Counted from the first letter of the stretch, positions 13,833-62,125 are shown. The stretch is DNA of 64,000 nucleotides from Pogonophryne albipinna (GCA_028583405.1 CM053260.1:19980813-20044812); one strand, 5' to 3'. Notes: generated by a model not told the origin, from the letters alone. Numbers and translations: made by a program.

Positions 13833-16800
13833 CTACCGCTTCCTTAATAATTAAAGACAAAAGAAGGGTTAGGGTTATCTTATTTTTAACAAAAAGGAAA
13901 AATAAAGGATATTTCCTCCATTTGTAGAAATGTACTTACTTCACAAAGTGGTGCCGACACTTTTTGGGTAGCCCTATGAGCAAGAAAAATAACACTTAAG
14001 TGATACATCAAAACCTTATCAAACTAAGTGCAGGAAATCTGGATGAATACTCACGGCTAAAGTAGTACAGCGTGCCAACGAGAGTTAGAACCAGGGCTGC
14101 GATAAGTCCAACCAACGGCCAGAAAACCAGGGAGCCACAGCCATCTACAGCAAACACACAGTACATGTTTAAAATAAATGTATCATTGCTTACTTCTTGT
14201 AGCCACACATTAAGATCCATCATTTAATGTTTACTTTTTTCAGTTTAACATTTTCTTTTCCAAATGACCTATTGTATTTACATCATCGAAATCTGACAGG
14301 GCACAAGATGCATCCAATCCCTAGAAGAAAGTGCTTTTACATGAAAAGATCACAGTTTTAAAATACAGAGCATCATATCAATTACGCAAACTTAATTTCC
14401 CTTTAAACCTTGTGTTGTGTTCAAAAGCTGTTACCTCCATGGTGTTCGCGGGTCAATTTTGACCCATGATTTATCTCAGTCCAAAACACTCAAAAATAAT
14501 GACTATCATCCAATATTGTTTTAACTACATCATAACTAATTTATTATGCATTCATAACCGTACAATCCTGTTGTAATTTTTAAACATATTTAAGTAAAAC
14601 ATGTGATTAAATTCACTCATTATATTTCCTATTGTGAAGACAGTGGAACATTACGTTATCTGACTATATTAGACTAATATTAGAATACAATCTCCCCAAA
14701 AAAAGTTTTAAATGATTGTTACAGTGGATGAAGGGGCTGGGGCTGGGGTGTCTAAAGTCAAAGATGAATCTTGATTGGGCCAAATGTGACCCCGAGTCAC
14801 CCAAAACAATTCTGCTGGGTCTCCCCAGACCCGAACACCAAATGATACACTTTTGTTTTTAGAGACCTTCAGACTTGGCTAAAATTGTCAAAATCAGTTT
14901 TGTAGTGTTTATATAGCTGTTGTGGAGGATATCATGAAGCCTTGTTCCGTTAAAAAAAACTAGAGCGTAGTTATTATATAATTTTAACTTGAAACGGGTC
15001 ACGGGAGACCCGAACACAACATAAGGGTTAATAAAATAGATAATAACTTACCCTGTGGAGACTTGTTGCAGCGACAGACTGACTTGACGGTCGGTTTTGT
15101 GTCAGTTTTTATTATTTGAGGGGTCACTGTCAGATAAAGAGCAAACAGGAAAAGAAGTTATAGCTTAACAGAATTTAAAGAAACTTTTATGGTGCAGAGA
15201 GGGAATAAACGAGAACCCAGTAATATCTAACCTCTCCCAATTGTCTCATCAGAAAATAATCTACAGCAAACTCTCTGTACAGTACTTCATGTTTGTTGTA
15301 TGACTGTGCGTGACTCTCTAGTACAGTCGGCTAGTGGACAGCTATTCTTCAGATTTTTCTTTCATAATGATAAACAAACTCTAAGCACACATCTAAATAC
15401 ATTCGATTAATCTATTGACACTATGTATACTTGATATGTGATCTCAATTGCATTGACCATCAATACATCTGGTTCATGTTGACAGGCGGCACCAGTCAGT
15501 CAAAAAGAAGTACCAATCCCAAAGTGAAAACTATATTGCACTAATGTTTCTCATGCAAGCCTGTTACATGTAGACGTCTCTCAACAAAAGTAAAAACAGC
15601 CGTCACTGAGGTTTCTGTTTTTAGCGTCCACTTAGTCTACGTGGTTGTATTGGACCGCCGCAGCCAGAGGAAACAAGACAACCTTTAAGAAGCTCCAGGA
15701 TTTTGGTCAGAACTGATTCTTGATAAAACATCACTTTTTTTTTTTTTTTAAAGAAAGATAGGCTAGTGGAATGTAGAGTTTGAATGAGTTGATATAAACC
15801 GACAGGAGGATGTGAGACCGTCTCCCCTGGATGAAGTCAACATTGCTTGTAGCGGCATACAGATTACTTTTGAAGTCACATCTTCATTGTACAATACATT
15901 TTAATGTAATTAGTTGTCATAATACAGTCGATTTAATGCAGATATGTGGTACTGATCTGCATTTCGTCCTTTACATATTTCTTCCTCCACTTGAATTTGG
16001 ACACTGAAACCCTCAGGGCCGCCTGATATTTCATTTGATTTCAGCACTGTGAATGAAGCGCTTGAGATTTTAGCCAACAAACCTCCCGGCAGGAGAAGAA
16101 TCCCAGGCTTCCAGGTTTCATTGTTTCTCTTCTTCAGGACACAAGAATAAGTTCCTGTGTCCTCTTTTGTCAAGTTGATGATCTGTAGCGCAAAGAGAAT
16201 CTTGCTCTTGCTGATTAATTTGAACCGTCTCTTGTCCACTCCATTCCCGAGTATGATCCGGTCAGCATGGTTGCCCTGGCCGATGAACTCCATTTTGCTG
16301 TTGTTGGAAATGCTTCGGAACCAGTAGACGGAGTCACAGACGACGTCAGCGCAGTCACACTCAATAGACGTGGAACTGAGGATCTTGGGGTAAAGAACAG
16401 TGAGAGGTTCCTGCAGCAGGGTCTGGCTCAAACCTAGGAGTGGAAATAGAGATATGATTGAGATTTCAAAAACCACATTGAACAACTGCTAAAGTCCAGT
16501 ATGGGAGTTCAGCCTCAACAGTAACAGTCAGGGCTCTAAAACACTTCAACGAAGTCAAGGCCGAACACCTAAACTCCTTAGAGTTATATGTTATTCCGAC
16601 AGGGTAACTTTTAAGATGTCTCAAAGCAAGTTTTCGATCACTTGCTGTGTACATTTTTAAGTCACAGCGAAAGGCACTCTTTCTGCCGAACACAATAAGG
16701 CTAATTGTGAAAAATGTAAAAGCTCGGACAAGTATTCATTCTTCGAGCTAGGCAGAGGGTACATTATAAAATGTTGTAGAAACACAACAACAATCACCAA

Positions 16801-17734
16801 AAGTGTTGCAAGAATGGAAATTAAGTTGAACTATGAAGACATTTGTTGTACGTATTTCAAACTGTGACATTTTGAAAAGAATGCGTATATATGTGGAGAT
16901 TGCGTTGCCATTTATGTTTAAGGGATTTCATTTTAGAATCAGTTCCAATGCCTGTTTTGTGTGTTTTCAAGTCAGAAATGTAGGCATATATACCTGTTGC
17001 AATCACTAGTCTTATGAAGTATGTAAAGATAAGTGGAAATTCAAAGGTTCCCAATGTACGAAAGGTTAACTCAAGTCGTATAGAGACTGATTTGTTTAAA
17101 TGCACACATTACGTAACGTTTAGGATTGCACCAAATTGTTTTAATCTTAAATCCAACACAGTAGAAATACCTATATATCAATGCCTTAATAGAGCTATTA
17201 TATATATAGTTAATAAATGAATTCTAAGGAAATATACAATCGATACCGACCTACTGAAAAACACAAACAGGTAGAGTATTATCCTCATCATTTATCACCA
17301 CCGTACCTTCAATCCATATTTGAATACATTGATGTTAATTCATACAAAATATCAATAACTTATACCAGTGTATTTTGTACTCTTATGAAATATGAAACAA
17401 ATGTAACATCCGTAGCCATTTAGCTATAGATTTTACAAAGGCACCAAAAGCATAAACTTATTGAAACCTTGCCGTCTTTTTGACTATTAAAAAATAACCT
17501 CAAATGTCAGCACAAACTTTGGTTAGGGCAGTATTTGATGAATGTAGACATAATTTAAGATAAATCACTGGAGCTTAAGTTTGAGTAGTCAACAACACAT
17601 CCCTCGCTACAGGCCCTAACTGAGTTATGATGAGAATAACGCCTGAGGCTTAAGAAACAACTGAGGAACTGAGTCTTACCCAACGACCACAGAGAAACCG
17701 TCCACAGTGTCCATGCCAGCGGCAGCAGGGTCAT
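13833..17734 (-). CDS. cd8b: CD8 beta chain (T-cell co-receptor)
   Basis: Minus-strand exons: 17680-17734 (signal [19 protein letters not shown]), 16083-16433 (IgV), 15052-15126 (stalk), 14055-14144 (transmembrane), 13940-13973 (tail) and 13833-13842 (last codons). They total 615 nt, or 204 residues. The IgV exon shows SIECDC, VYWFRS and [11 protein letters not shown]; the stalk shows [10 protein letters not shown]; the membrane exon has [19 protein letters not shown]; the tail has [11 protein letters not shown]. It would pair with CD8alpha on cytotoxic T cells to bind class I MHC. Its place directly upstream of cd8a in the same direction is the usual CD8 arrangement. The C-terminus is the weakest part: the chosen acceptor gives stop TAG after KKR, while another frame of the same exon (EAVDDLNYC) stays open, so an alternative end is possible. 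Confidence 0.88.
14407..15027. mobile_element. piggyBac-like non-autonomous element in cd8b intron 3
   Basis: The flanks are TTAA at 14403-14406 and 15028-15031. The ends are ACCTTGTGTTGTGTTC and the complement of GAACACAACATAAGGG, about 16 bp with two differences. The TTAA target duplication and small size suit a piggyBac-type MITE. It stops about 20 bp from the donor of the cd8b stalk exon. No transposase frame is seen. Confidence 0.65.
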
Positions 17735-19256
<1,522 letters not shown>

Positions 19257-20256
19257 NNNNNNNNNNNNNNNNNNNNNNNNNNNNNNNNNNNNNNNNNNNN
19301 NNNNNNNNNNNNNNNNNNNNNNNNNNNNNNNNNNNNNNNNNNNNNNNNNNNNNNNNNNNNNNNNNNNNNNNNNNNNNNNNNNNNNNNNNNNNNNNNNNNN
19401 NNNNNNNNNNNNNNNNNNNNNNNNNNNNNNNNNNNNNNNNNNNNNNNNNNNNNNNNNNNNNNNNNNNNNNNNNNNNNNNNNNNNNNNNNNNNNNNNNNNN
19501 NNNNNNNNNNNNNNNNNNNNNNNNNNNNNNNNNNNNNNNNNNNNNNNNNNNNNNNNNNNNNNNNNNNNNNNNNNNNNNNNNNNNNNNNNNNNNNNNNNNN
19601 NNNNNNNNNNNNNNNNNNNNNNNNNNNNNNNNNNNNNNNNNNNNNNNNNNNNNNNNNNNNNNNNNNNNNNNNNNNNNNNNNNNNNNNNNNNNNNNNNNNN
19701 NNNNNNNNNNNNNNNNNNNNNNNNNNNNNNNNNNNNNNNNNNNNNNNNNNNNNNNNNNNNNNNNNNNNNNNNNNNNNNNNNNNNNNNNNNNNNNNNNNNN
19801 NNNNNNNNNNNNNNNNNNNNNNNNNNNNNNNNNNNNNNNNNNNNNNNNNNNNNNNNNNNNNNNNNNNNNNNNNNNNNNNNNNNNNNNNNNNNNNNNNNNN
19901 NNNNNNNNNNNNNNNNNNNNNNNNNNNNNNNNNNNNNNNNNNNNNNNNNNNNNNNNNNNNNNNNNNNNNNNNNNNNNNNNNNNNNNNNNNNNNNNNNNNN
20001 NNNNNNNNNNNNNNNNNNNNNNNNNNNNNNNNNNNNNNNNNNNNNNNNNNNNNNNNNNNNNNNNNNNNNNNNNNNNNNNNNNNNNNNNNNNNNNNNNNNN
20101 NNNNNNNNNNNNNNNNNNNNNNNNNNNNNNNNNNNNNNNNNNNNNNNNNNNNNNNNNNNNNNNNNNNNNNNNNNNNNNNNNNNNNNNNNNNNNNNNNNNN
20201 NNNNNNNNNNNNNNNNNNNNNNNNNNNNNNNNNNNNNNNNNNNNNNNNNNNNNNNN
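19257..20256. other. Assembly gap of exactly 1000 N
   Basis: The run is exactly 1000 N, a conventional placeholder for a gap of unknown size. Order and orientation of the flanking contigs therefore rest on scaffolding evidence, not on continuous sequence. Confidence 1.
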
Positions 20257-20436
20257 TGTTTGACAAGTTAATGAACCCTGGTTCCGCCTGTTATCTACAA
20301 TGCTGCATGTCAGATCTTGATGCGTTAGTGCATTTGGTGACAGGTTTATCTTTTGATCATTTAAAAGCTTCCCTTTAATAAGTTCATATAGAGTACACAG
20401 ATTATTTGTGTCTGCTACTGTTGTCAATCAGACCTG

Positions 20437-21660
20437 TTGTCAATCAGCTACTGTTGTCAATCAGACCTGATTCACGCCCTCTGTGACTGGATCCTGAACT
20501 TCTTGATGGGCAGACCCCAGGCAGTGCGGGTGGGAAACATCACATCCTCCACCCTGATCCTCAACACCGGTGCCCCTAAAGGCTGCGTGCTCAGCCCTCT
20601 CCTCTACTCCCTGTTCACTCACGACTGTGTGGCCATACACAGCTCCAACACCATCGCAAAGTTTGCTGACGACACGACCGTCATCGGCCAGATCACAGGC
20701 GGCGACGAGACGGCGTACAGAGAGGAGGTCGGAAAACTGACATCTTGGTGCCAGGATAACAACCTCCATCTCAACGTCAGCAAAACAAAGGAGCTGATTG
20801 TGGATTACAGGAAGCAGCAGGGAGAGGGATACGCCCCCATCGCCATCAATGGGACTATGGGGGAGAGAGTCAGCAGCTTCAGGTTCCTTGGGGTCCACAT
20901 CACTGAGGACCTGACATGGACTCTTCACACCACCACCATCACCAAGAAAGCTCGACAGCGGCTCTTCTTCCTCCGCAGGCTGAGGAGGTTCAAAATGGAT
21001 TCCAGGATACTCTGCAACTTCTACATGTGCACCATAGAGAGCATCCTGACCTTCTAGAGGTGCACCATAGAGAGTATCCTGACTGGCTGCATCACTGCCT
21101 GTTATGGCAGCTGCACCGCCCTCAATCGTAAGCCTTTACAGAGGGTGGTGAAAACTGCACAGAACATCACCAGGACGGAGCTGCCATCCATGGAGGACCT
21201 TTACTCCCAGCGGCTCAGGAAGAAAGCCCTCAGGATTATAAAAGACCCCAATCACCCCAGCCACAAACTGTTCAGTCTGCTGCCGTCTGGCAGGCGTTAC
21301 CACAGCATCCGGACAAAAACCACCTGATTCAGAGACAGCTTCATCCCGCAGGCAATAAGACTGTTAAACACCTGAACTGTTGAAACAACATCCATAACAT
21401 TCATCTGCTACTTAGTAATTATTTATCTAATATATCATTCCAATAGCTTGCATATAGACTCTTATTTCACTATTTCACTTTTTTTAAACTATATATTTTT
21501 TTTTTATTACTTTTAATATAGTATATTTTAATATTGTTTTAATATTGTCTGCTTATCTGTATTATTGTGTTGCATTGTTGGAGAAGCCTGTGACCTAAGA
21601 TTTTCAACGCCATAATTACTCTGTAGCTATGTTAGTTTGACAATAAAGAACCTTGAACCT
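20437..21660 (+). mobile_element. Dead L2/Rex-type non-LTR retrotransposon, 3' half
   Basis: The reverse transcriptase C-terminal half is readable: [20 protein letters not shown], the catalytic box [26 protein letters not shown] and [14 protein letters not shown]. The frame stops at 21055 because about 30 bp around TGCACCATAGAGAG are tandemly duplicated. The downstream frame has a further in-frame TGA near 21326. The 3' end is CAATAAAGAACCTTGAAC. The 5' part is absent or in the gap. The clade (L2 or Rex1/CR1-like) is my judgement from the protein. Confidence 0.85.
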
Positions 21661-22790
21661 CCTTCATCTATCTAAATTTGACCAGTTCAGTGTGTTTTCA
21701 ATGTGAAATGTTTTTTACTATGGTCTCTTGCCAGGAAAGTAAACACAACCAGTCCAGAGTTATTTCCCACAGACTTAGAAAACGTACTGCCTCCCACTTA
21801 GAATTTGCCTGTGAGCTCCGAGAAACAGTATCAGAAATTCAGATTAGAAACCCACTCCTTTTCCAGTTCCACATCTCTGATTGGTCCATCGCTCTGGGTG
21901 GGTGGGTCCAGTGTCTGCTTTAGATCATTAGTTGTCAACAAAGATAACCAGGGGTTACCAAGTAAGGCGTTTGGATCCAGTGCAAGCATGCATCAAACAT
22001 GCCAGCTTTGTCTCACACACACACAAACACTCACACAGAATCAAAGACACACAAGCAAAGGCTCTGGTGTGTGTTATTGGAGTCAGTTGGGGCAAAGCTG
22101 TCAAGGAAGATGTATAATGAAAGCTCCCAAAACAGCCACAAATAGTTCTGCCAGGGAGATGCTAGGGCAGGGGTTGTGCAACAAGGTGAGGAGTTTGCCT
22201 TTTGTCCTTTTTAAAGATGTCTGCATTAAGCAATAGGGTCAGAGGAATTTAGAAACTACACTTATTTTGAAAGGAAAATACTAAGCTGATAACCTTTATC
22301 TTGAATTATCCAAATGTAAGCCTTTAAACAAGTCTATTCATGTTCAGAAATGCTTCATAAAAGAAATACATGATTTTTTTTAATGGTGCAGCCAAAGTTA
22401 ATTTATACGGAGCCCCTAAAGGGACATGAAAAAAAAGAGAGAGAAAAAAAAGAAGTCGGGATAACGGATTAGTTTCTCGTGCGCACGAGAAACTAATCCG
22501 TTATCCTGACTTTATTTTTTTTTGTTGAGAAAGTTACCGATGCGCCAAGGAGGAAGTGGAACACACAGGAGACAATCATTTCATTGCAGACTGTTATGTT
22601 TACGTGGGGAAATGACAGTGCATACATTATTTGAGATATATTTCGAACTCAGACTTAATTTTATGGACATTTCGGCCAGGGGCGTAGAGCTATTTGTTTA
22701 AGCACCGAATTGGCAAAACAGGAGAGTCTGTAAACCAGTCTGCTTTGATCTATGAATTAATGTCCTACCTGCTGCCCGCAGCTGTTTTAA

Positions 22791-22842
<52 letters not shown>

Positions 22843-24170
22843 AGCCAGTGGCGGACTGGCCATCAGGATGTCCGGGACGAATCCCAATGGGCCGGTACCG
22901 AAGTGGGCCGTTTTTTTTTTCATGTCCCTTAAAGTTTAGGGGCTCCGTACATTTACGGGTAATGCCAGCAAAACAACAAAACTTAAAAATGTTCTTTTCT
23001 TTGTTTCTTTGATTTAAAAACAATGTTTAGCAAAGGAAAAAACAGGAGGTTTTAATTAGTGATGACTTAAATCTAAGAATTATTTTTTTCCTGCATAATT
23101 AAAGTGCAGACACAAGACACATGTGGCACACATACAGTGCAGGCCAGTCTTATCCATGCAGCAAACACAACCTAGTGATACATGAGTTCAGAGACACAGT
23201 GAGCCCACGCAGCAGTTTCAGATAACATCTACACAATCCTCCATTCATTTTCAAGTGTTATGAGTAACTTTAAACACAGGGGGGTGCTCTTCTCTAAAAC
23301 CCTTCCTCCCCATTTTCACATGTTTTTGATGTGGCGTGCTTTATCTGAGCAGTAGTTACAAGTTTAGGAGAACTATCAACAAATCAATCCTCTGCGTGTG
23401 CTTAGAGGGGACAGTTCACACTGCTATGTTTTTTCTTAAATTCCTTCACAACTGTAAGCCATTGTCCAGTTTCCTGTCTGGTCCTTTGTGTCAAGGGGAT
23501 ACTTTGTCCAGAGAGCAAACATGTCTGAACTTGTATCAATGGTCACCTTGTTCATGGTGCAACTGTGTCTTTCTTAAAGTTAAACATACTTGAATTTGTC
23601 TCTATTCTGGCTGTGTCTTTGCACTACATGTGATCTAATCCTCCTCCCTCTCGTCTTTTCTTTCCACACGCACGCACGCACGCACACACACACACTGTTG
23701 TTAGAGTAGCTCTGCTCTAGATTCCTAAGCAGTGAGTCTGTCAGACACACCCAAACTCTGCCAACAGCTCTGCTGCAGCAAATCTACTTCTGACTCATCA
23801 TCAGTGCTTCATCCTTCAACTCTTCCTCCGCTAAAACTCTTCCTGTAGATATCTTAATATAGGCCATCGTGTCTGTTACCAAACTGCAATATCCGTCCTC
23901 TCAAAAGCCCGGCCTGACTATGCACGAAGTTTCCCTAAAGTAGACTTCTTTATTTTGTTCTGGCAGTCATTGGCAGTGGGTTGGTCTCTGTGTCCTGCTG
24001 TCCAATCTGACATAGCCTGCTCTGCTGCTTGTGGCTGGGAGGTGGAGTCAGATCAGGCTTTTTGTGCCGCTTCCATGAAGGCGGAGCAGCAAGTTTTTCC
24101 GCTTCTGGGCGTGCGTGTTTATATGTGTTAACATGTGTGCGTGTGTTTGACATACAGCGATCCACATCGG
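21661..24170. other. Region upstream of the main cast gene
   Basis: No exon was recognised. It holds a TIR element at 22406-22949, a CA tract at 22795-22838, a short CACGCA/CA tract near 23670 and otherwise unassigned sequence. Confidence 0.5.
22406..22949. mobile_element. Inverted-repeat element, about 544 bp
   Basis: TACGGAGCCCCTAAA at the left recurs as its exact reverse complement at 22935-22949. A GGGACATGAAAAAAA motif stands inside each end. The interior carries a 48-bp perfect palindrome (22459-22506) and a CA tract. A related copy, lacking the full palindrome, lies at about 59980-60245. The target duplication is unclear, so the superfamily is not assigned. Confidence 0.6.
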
Positions 24171-24173
24171 GAA

Positions 24174-24230
24174 TATAAGGTGAAGCGTAGTATACACAGC
24201 ATCTTGTATAGAGGAGCCTGCATCACACTT

Positions 24231-24233
<3 letters not shown>
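24174..24233 (+). promoter_or_regulatory. Candidate cast promoter and first coding exon
   Basis: TATAAGG at 24174-24180 is followed 50 bases later by ATG at 24231-24233, immediately joined to a strong donor (ATG|GTATGT). An exon ending exactly after the start codon is phase 0 and can join the later cast exons in frame, giving a protein starting M-SQPSRATPKP, or with the 51-nt exon at 26795 in between. This is inference from signals only; no transcript supports it here. Confidence 0.35.
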
Positions 24234-57637
<33,404 letters not shown>

Positions 57638-58522
57638 ACCACTGGGTAAGGATTGTTCTCATCTTATGCACGATTTCTCCTGATAAAATCTGAGGATAAA
57701 GTGCTGACTGCTGAACATGTGTTGCAGGTTGTCAGAGCAATATGACCCCCCGGCCAAAGACTTCAGCTGCTCTCTGGATAATGATTCTATTTTTTCTAAA
57801 TCGCCTAGAATGTATACTGGTTGAAAGACAAACCAAGACATACACACACACACACTGCATGTGGCGCCTCTTTTGCTTGGTTTCACATGTATTTAAGTAT
57901 GTAAGATGTTGGTTTTCTGTGGAGAATATGAAAAGACTGTTGAAACAAGATGGAGAATAGAAGAATGAGAAAGACAGAGGGGGAAAATGGCGGGAAGGAG
58001 AGAGAAAGTCAGGTGATAATCTTTAGTTTTTGTTGGTTGGTGGTTTGAGCGTGCTGATGAGAGGAAGGCGCCTCCTGTCAGAGTCCTGCATGAACATGTC
58101 AGCTGACAGTTGTTCACACACTAATATTACAACTGCTGTGATGTTGGTTGGAGCGGAGGGGGGTGTATCGTATCGGGATGTTTGTGCAATCTTGATGTAC
58201 ACAGAAAAGCAAATTTTTCTATCATGATCAGATGCCATTAATACACTAGTGTACAGCTTAGTTTGCTTTCTATTTTGGACAACACATAATTACATATGTG
58301 GAGGTTTCCAGGAGCTTAATTATATATCCTAGGGCTTCTCGCAAATACCTTTACATTTCTACAGAGAAATATCTGTTTTAAAAAAAAGAAGAAGGGTCTT
58401 TTGTATGCATTTGGCCTTGTAGAAAAAATAATTGCTTGTGTCCAGAGGTGCACGTAGTGAACTGAGGTGGCTCCAAGCTTTTTTTAACTGTCTTTGTTTG
58501 TATAATGTAAAAAAAAAAAGTA

Positions 58523-58528
58523 AATAAA
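58523..58528 (+). terminator. Candidate cast poly(A) signal
   Basis: AATAAA lies in an A-rich stretch about 890 nt after the stop codon, followed by a T-rich stretch. The left copy resumes homology about 10 bp later, so this signal is deleted there. Confidence 0.5.
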
Positions 58529-58716
58529 AAAAGTTTTTTGCTCTATTAAAGACAACACTGTAAAGTCCAAAATCAATATACGGCACCCTTGTTTTAATTT
58601 TTTCATGGCAAAGGTTTTGTGTGGGAGTGAGTCATAACATGTGAGATGTATTTTAGATGAGGGAATGCTAATTCAATAAATAAAAATATGTAAAAACGGT
58701 GTTGTATGTAGAGTCT

Positions 58717-58846
<130 letters not shown>

Positions 58847-59752
58847 GAAAGAGAGAAACAGAAACTAACATGAACCGCTTTAATATGTGAAAAAATACAA
58901 CAGGACATTTATACGCACTGAACGGGAACCGCATCTCTTAAAAAACGATCTTTCTTTGCTCCTGACTTTGTGGTTTTTCACTCTGCATGCACTTCCTTTT
59001 GACTCTGAGGGGCTCGCAAACAAATGATTTGCTCAAACTTCATGTAAAACTTAATATTCATGCCCTAAGACCGTAAATGATAGATGGGGTTGCAAATGTG
59101 AAAAAAAATACATAATAATAAACATGAATATAAACACAATTTTGGTTTTTGATTGAGTGACAATATATTTTATTTGTACAAAATGTCAAGTTACAACAAA
59201 TCTAAAAAGTAGGATGATTCACAAAAACTGTACATCCAATTAAAATCTATATCAAATAGTTTTACTATCTGGGTCTGATAACTCTGAACCCAACGACATA
59301 CCCATTACAAAACATGCTACTTTGAAGGGAAATATTTTACTAAATAAAAATCAAACTCTAAAATGTTCAATAGCAAATTATGTTTATATCTTTAGTTTTA
59401 TAAGTAAAGGAAGGTGCCATTCTACATAGGCTTACTTCTAAAATTCTCAGGACTTCAGTGTGTTTTATGATCAATATTCGGATGAATAGACATTTCATTT
59501 CAAGTTATTCCAATTAGAGTTCGATCTAAATGTGAAAGCAGTGCACTGCATTATTGACGTTATCAATGCAGGTAAAACTTTGACGATGAAGATATTTGAA
59601 AGTATTTATAAACTGAACATTTTCTTTATTAACTATCAAAAACAATGAAAATGTTTAAGCAGAAAAACAGTGACCATGAATGTGATTAAGCTGAAATAAG
59701 ACAGTAAAAAAAATGCTGTTGGATGAAAAGAAAATAATTGTCACCATTTGCA

Positions 59753-61051
59753 TCAAACATGACTGTTGGTCATCAGTTGTTTTCCAGGAGCCATCACCGG
59801 TCTGTGTGGGATAAACAAGGTATTTACATATTTAATAATAACACAAATAATAACTTAATACTAATGCAGTTACTTTGGATAAACAAGGTATTTACAGTGG
59901 CATTTTTATATGTACAAAAGTGGTGGGGCACGAACAACTTAGATGTGTATAAGCTTCTGGTGCTTTTTTAAACACGTAAAGTTTAAGGGACATGAAAAAA
60001 AAAAAAAATGAGAGAGAGAGAGAGAGAAAAAAGTCGGGATAACGGGTTAGTTTCTCTTCTATGGAGAAAGTTACCGCTGCGCCAAGGAGGAAGTGGAGCA
60101 CACAGGAGGAGACAACCATTTCATTGCAACATTGCATGTTTACGTGGGGATATGCCATTGCATACATTATTTGAGGGGGGGGGGGTCCTCTGTCTCCTGT
60201 TTTTTCCTCTCTCTCTTTTTTTGTTGTTGTTCATGTCCCTTTAGGACTTTAGGACTTTGTTACAGCAAAAAGTAATACATTACTGTAATGCGTTACACCC
60301 AACACTGCTTACAGCCAATCAGCTCTCTGAATGATGAGATGACGTTTGGTGGGGTTGCCAGCACTTTGCCCCACTGGTGATTATTTTTTTGCCGCACACT
60401 TTGAATAGAAAAATTATCTGAGCATGCGCAGTGTAGTTTTTACATCACCCATTCATTTTGACAGCAGCCCCACCTAGTGTCAGCAGAAAGTATAACTTTT
60501 TAGGAGTATAACTTAATACTAATGCAGTTACTTTGGTGTGAATAAATTCAATCGAAAAGGATTGCAGGGCCGTAGATACATTTAAAAACACAGATATGCC
60601 CTCGTTTCGAAACGTGACACTGCCTTTAAAAAAAAAATAAGAATTATCTTTCCTCCAAAAATAATCATGGGATTAGTACGGTATTTATTAACACTTTATT
60701 TTAGGGGTGTGTAATTCCTTATAGTATCCCCCAAAATAAATCTGCTAAGAATGTGTTAATTATTACGGGAAAAAGGAGGAAAGTTCAGACAGAAAATTAA
60801 GTTAGAGTTTGGTATGTAATGTTTATGCGCAATTTTTGATTTAAAGAGAAGTTTCATTCAAAGAACATTTCAGATTAAAATATGCAGAATCGAATATTAA
60901 ATATACATGTATTTTTTAAAACAACACATACAACACTTTTGGTGTCAGGGTTGGGTGGCTTAAGTATTTCTAATTGGAAAGACTATGTTGAATAAATAGA
61001 AAACTACTTACTTTCTTTTGTTATGGTGTGGGCATCTCCGTGTCCTTACGT
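59753..61051 (-). pseudogene. cd8a: cd8a fragment: last two exons only
   Basis: 59753-59801 repeats the terminal exon (KPVMAPGKQLMTNSHV-type end) and 61012-61051 repeats the tail exon, here RTRRCPHHNKRK with Asn for Tyr. The exons for leader, IgV, stalk and membrane segment are missing because the duplication ended at 62305. It cannot encode a CD8 chain. Confidence 0.88.
59879..60536. mobile_element. Insertion in the cd8a fragment intron, related to the 22.4-kb element
   Basis: A 28-bp stretch starting TAACTTAATACTAATGCAGT occurs on both sides (59851-59878 and 60509-60536), and the left copy has it once. The inside includes GGGACATGAAAAAA, GTCGGGATAACGG and GCGCCAAGGAGGAAGTGGA, shared with 22406-22949. 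Confidence 0.65.
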
Positions 61052-61057
61052 CTACAT

Positions 61058-62125
61058 TAGGGATGGGAATTTGAAAGCAAATGTATATTCGAATATTCGA
61101 CCCCCCAAAAAACGGTTAACCGGTTAACCGAAATGTACATATCCTATAAAAAAAAAATTGGGTAAAAATATTTTTCAGAATTCTTTTTGGAAAAAAATGT
61201 TTTACCCAATTTTTTTTCAATAATTTTATAGAAATACATACATGTTCAAATAAGTGTAGAAACCAAGTCGAATTTGTCAAATGTATTGAACCGGTGATCA
61301 CAGTTTGACAGCTATAGGCCTACAGCTTTCATGTGCGGAGGCGATTCACAATCAGGCCAGCTGTAGAGAAGACCCTCTCAGCTGGAACGGAGGTTGCGGG
61401 TATAGCAAGGTATAGCATCTATATATAGGTTTAATTTGGCATAGTTTGACCTCTACACCGCACTCACTAACCTGGTCGAAATATTTCCACACATTACTCC
61501 TTTTTGACGCCATGTCTGTTGTGTAGGACTCTTCTTGGAGTGTAAATAATTACCGGACTATGACTGGTAAAATATGTTGAATACCGGCAAAACTAAATCT
61601 CTCCAGTCAAAATGTCTGTACTTTGCCGCCACACACGGTTGCCAAGCAGCGCTTATTGTTGTTTAGGCTGGCCACTCATGTGTCGCGAGTGTTGACAGGG
61701 GGCGGGGGAGCACGCTCATGAACTGTTAGCGCCGGAACCTCGCAACGGCTACAGAGCTCATTTGCGCCACATTTGGGCCTAAAATGAGGTTTGAGTCTGC
61801 GTGATCTGCGTGTAGGGAGGGGCAGCAGCCATATCATTAGCTAGAACTAGCTAGATCTGATGGATTTGGACATAAACGCGAGTGAAGTATAACCGGACAC
61901 GAGAGAGAGAGATCAGCACCTTTAGACGTCACCTAACACATTTAGCTATGGCGCTGTCGTATACATATACATTGAATTATTAAATTTGATAATATGTAAT
62001 CAACTTAGGAATCACTCCCAAAAAAAAAAATTATTAAAAAAAAAAAAAAAAATATACAAATATTCATAACTCATATTCGAATACCTGAATAATTTCGAAT
62101 ATTCGATTAATCGTTCCCATCCCTA
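61058..62125. mobile_element. hAT-type non-autonomous element, 1068 bp
   Basis: The ends are TAGGGATGGGAA and TTCCCATCCCTA. The 8-bp duplication GTCTACAT is perfect at 61050-61057 and 62126-62133. The left copy has one equivalent (GCCTACAT, about 6180-6187), an empty site. The subterminal regions carry ATTCGAATATTCG-like motifs. No transposase frame was found. Confidence 0.9.
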
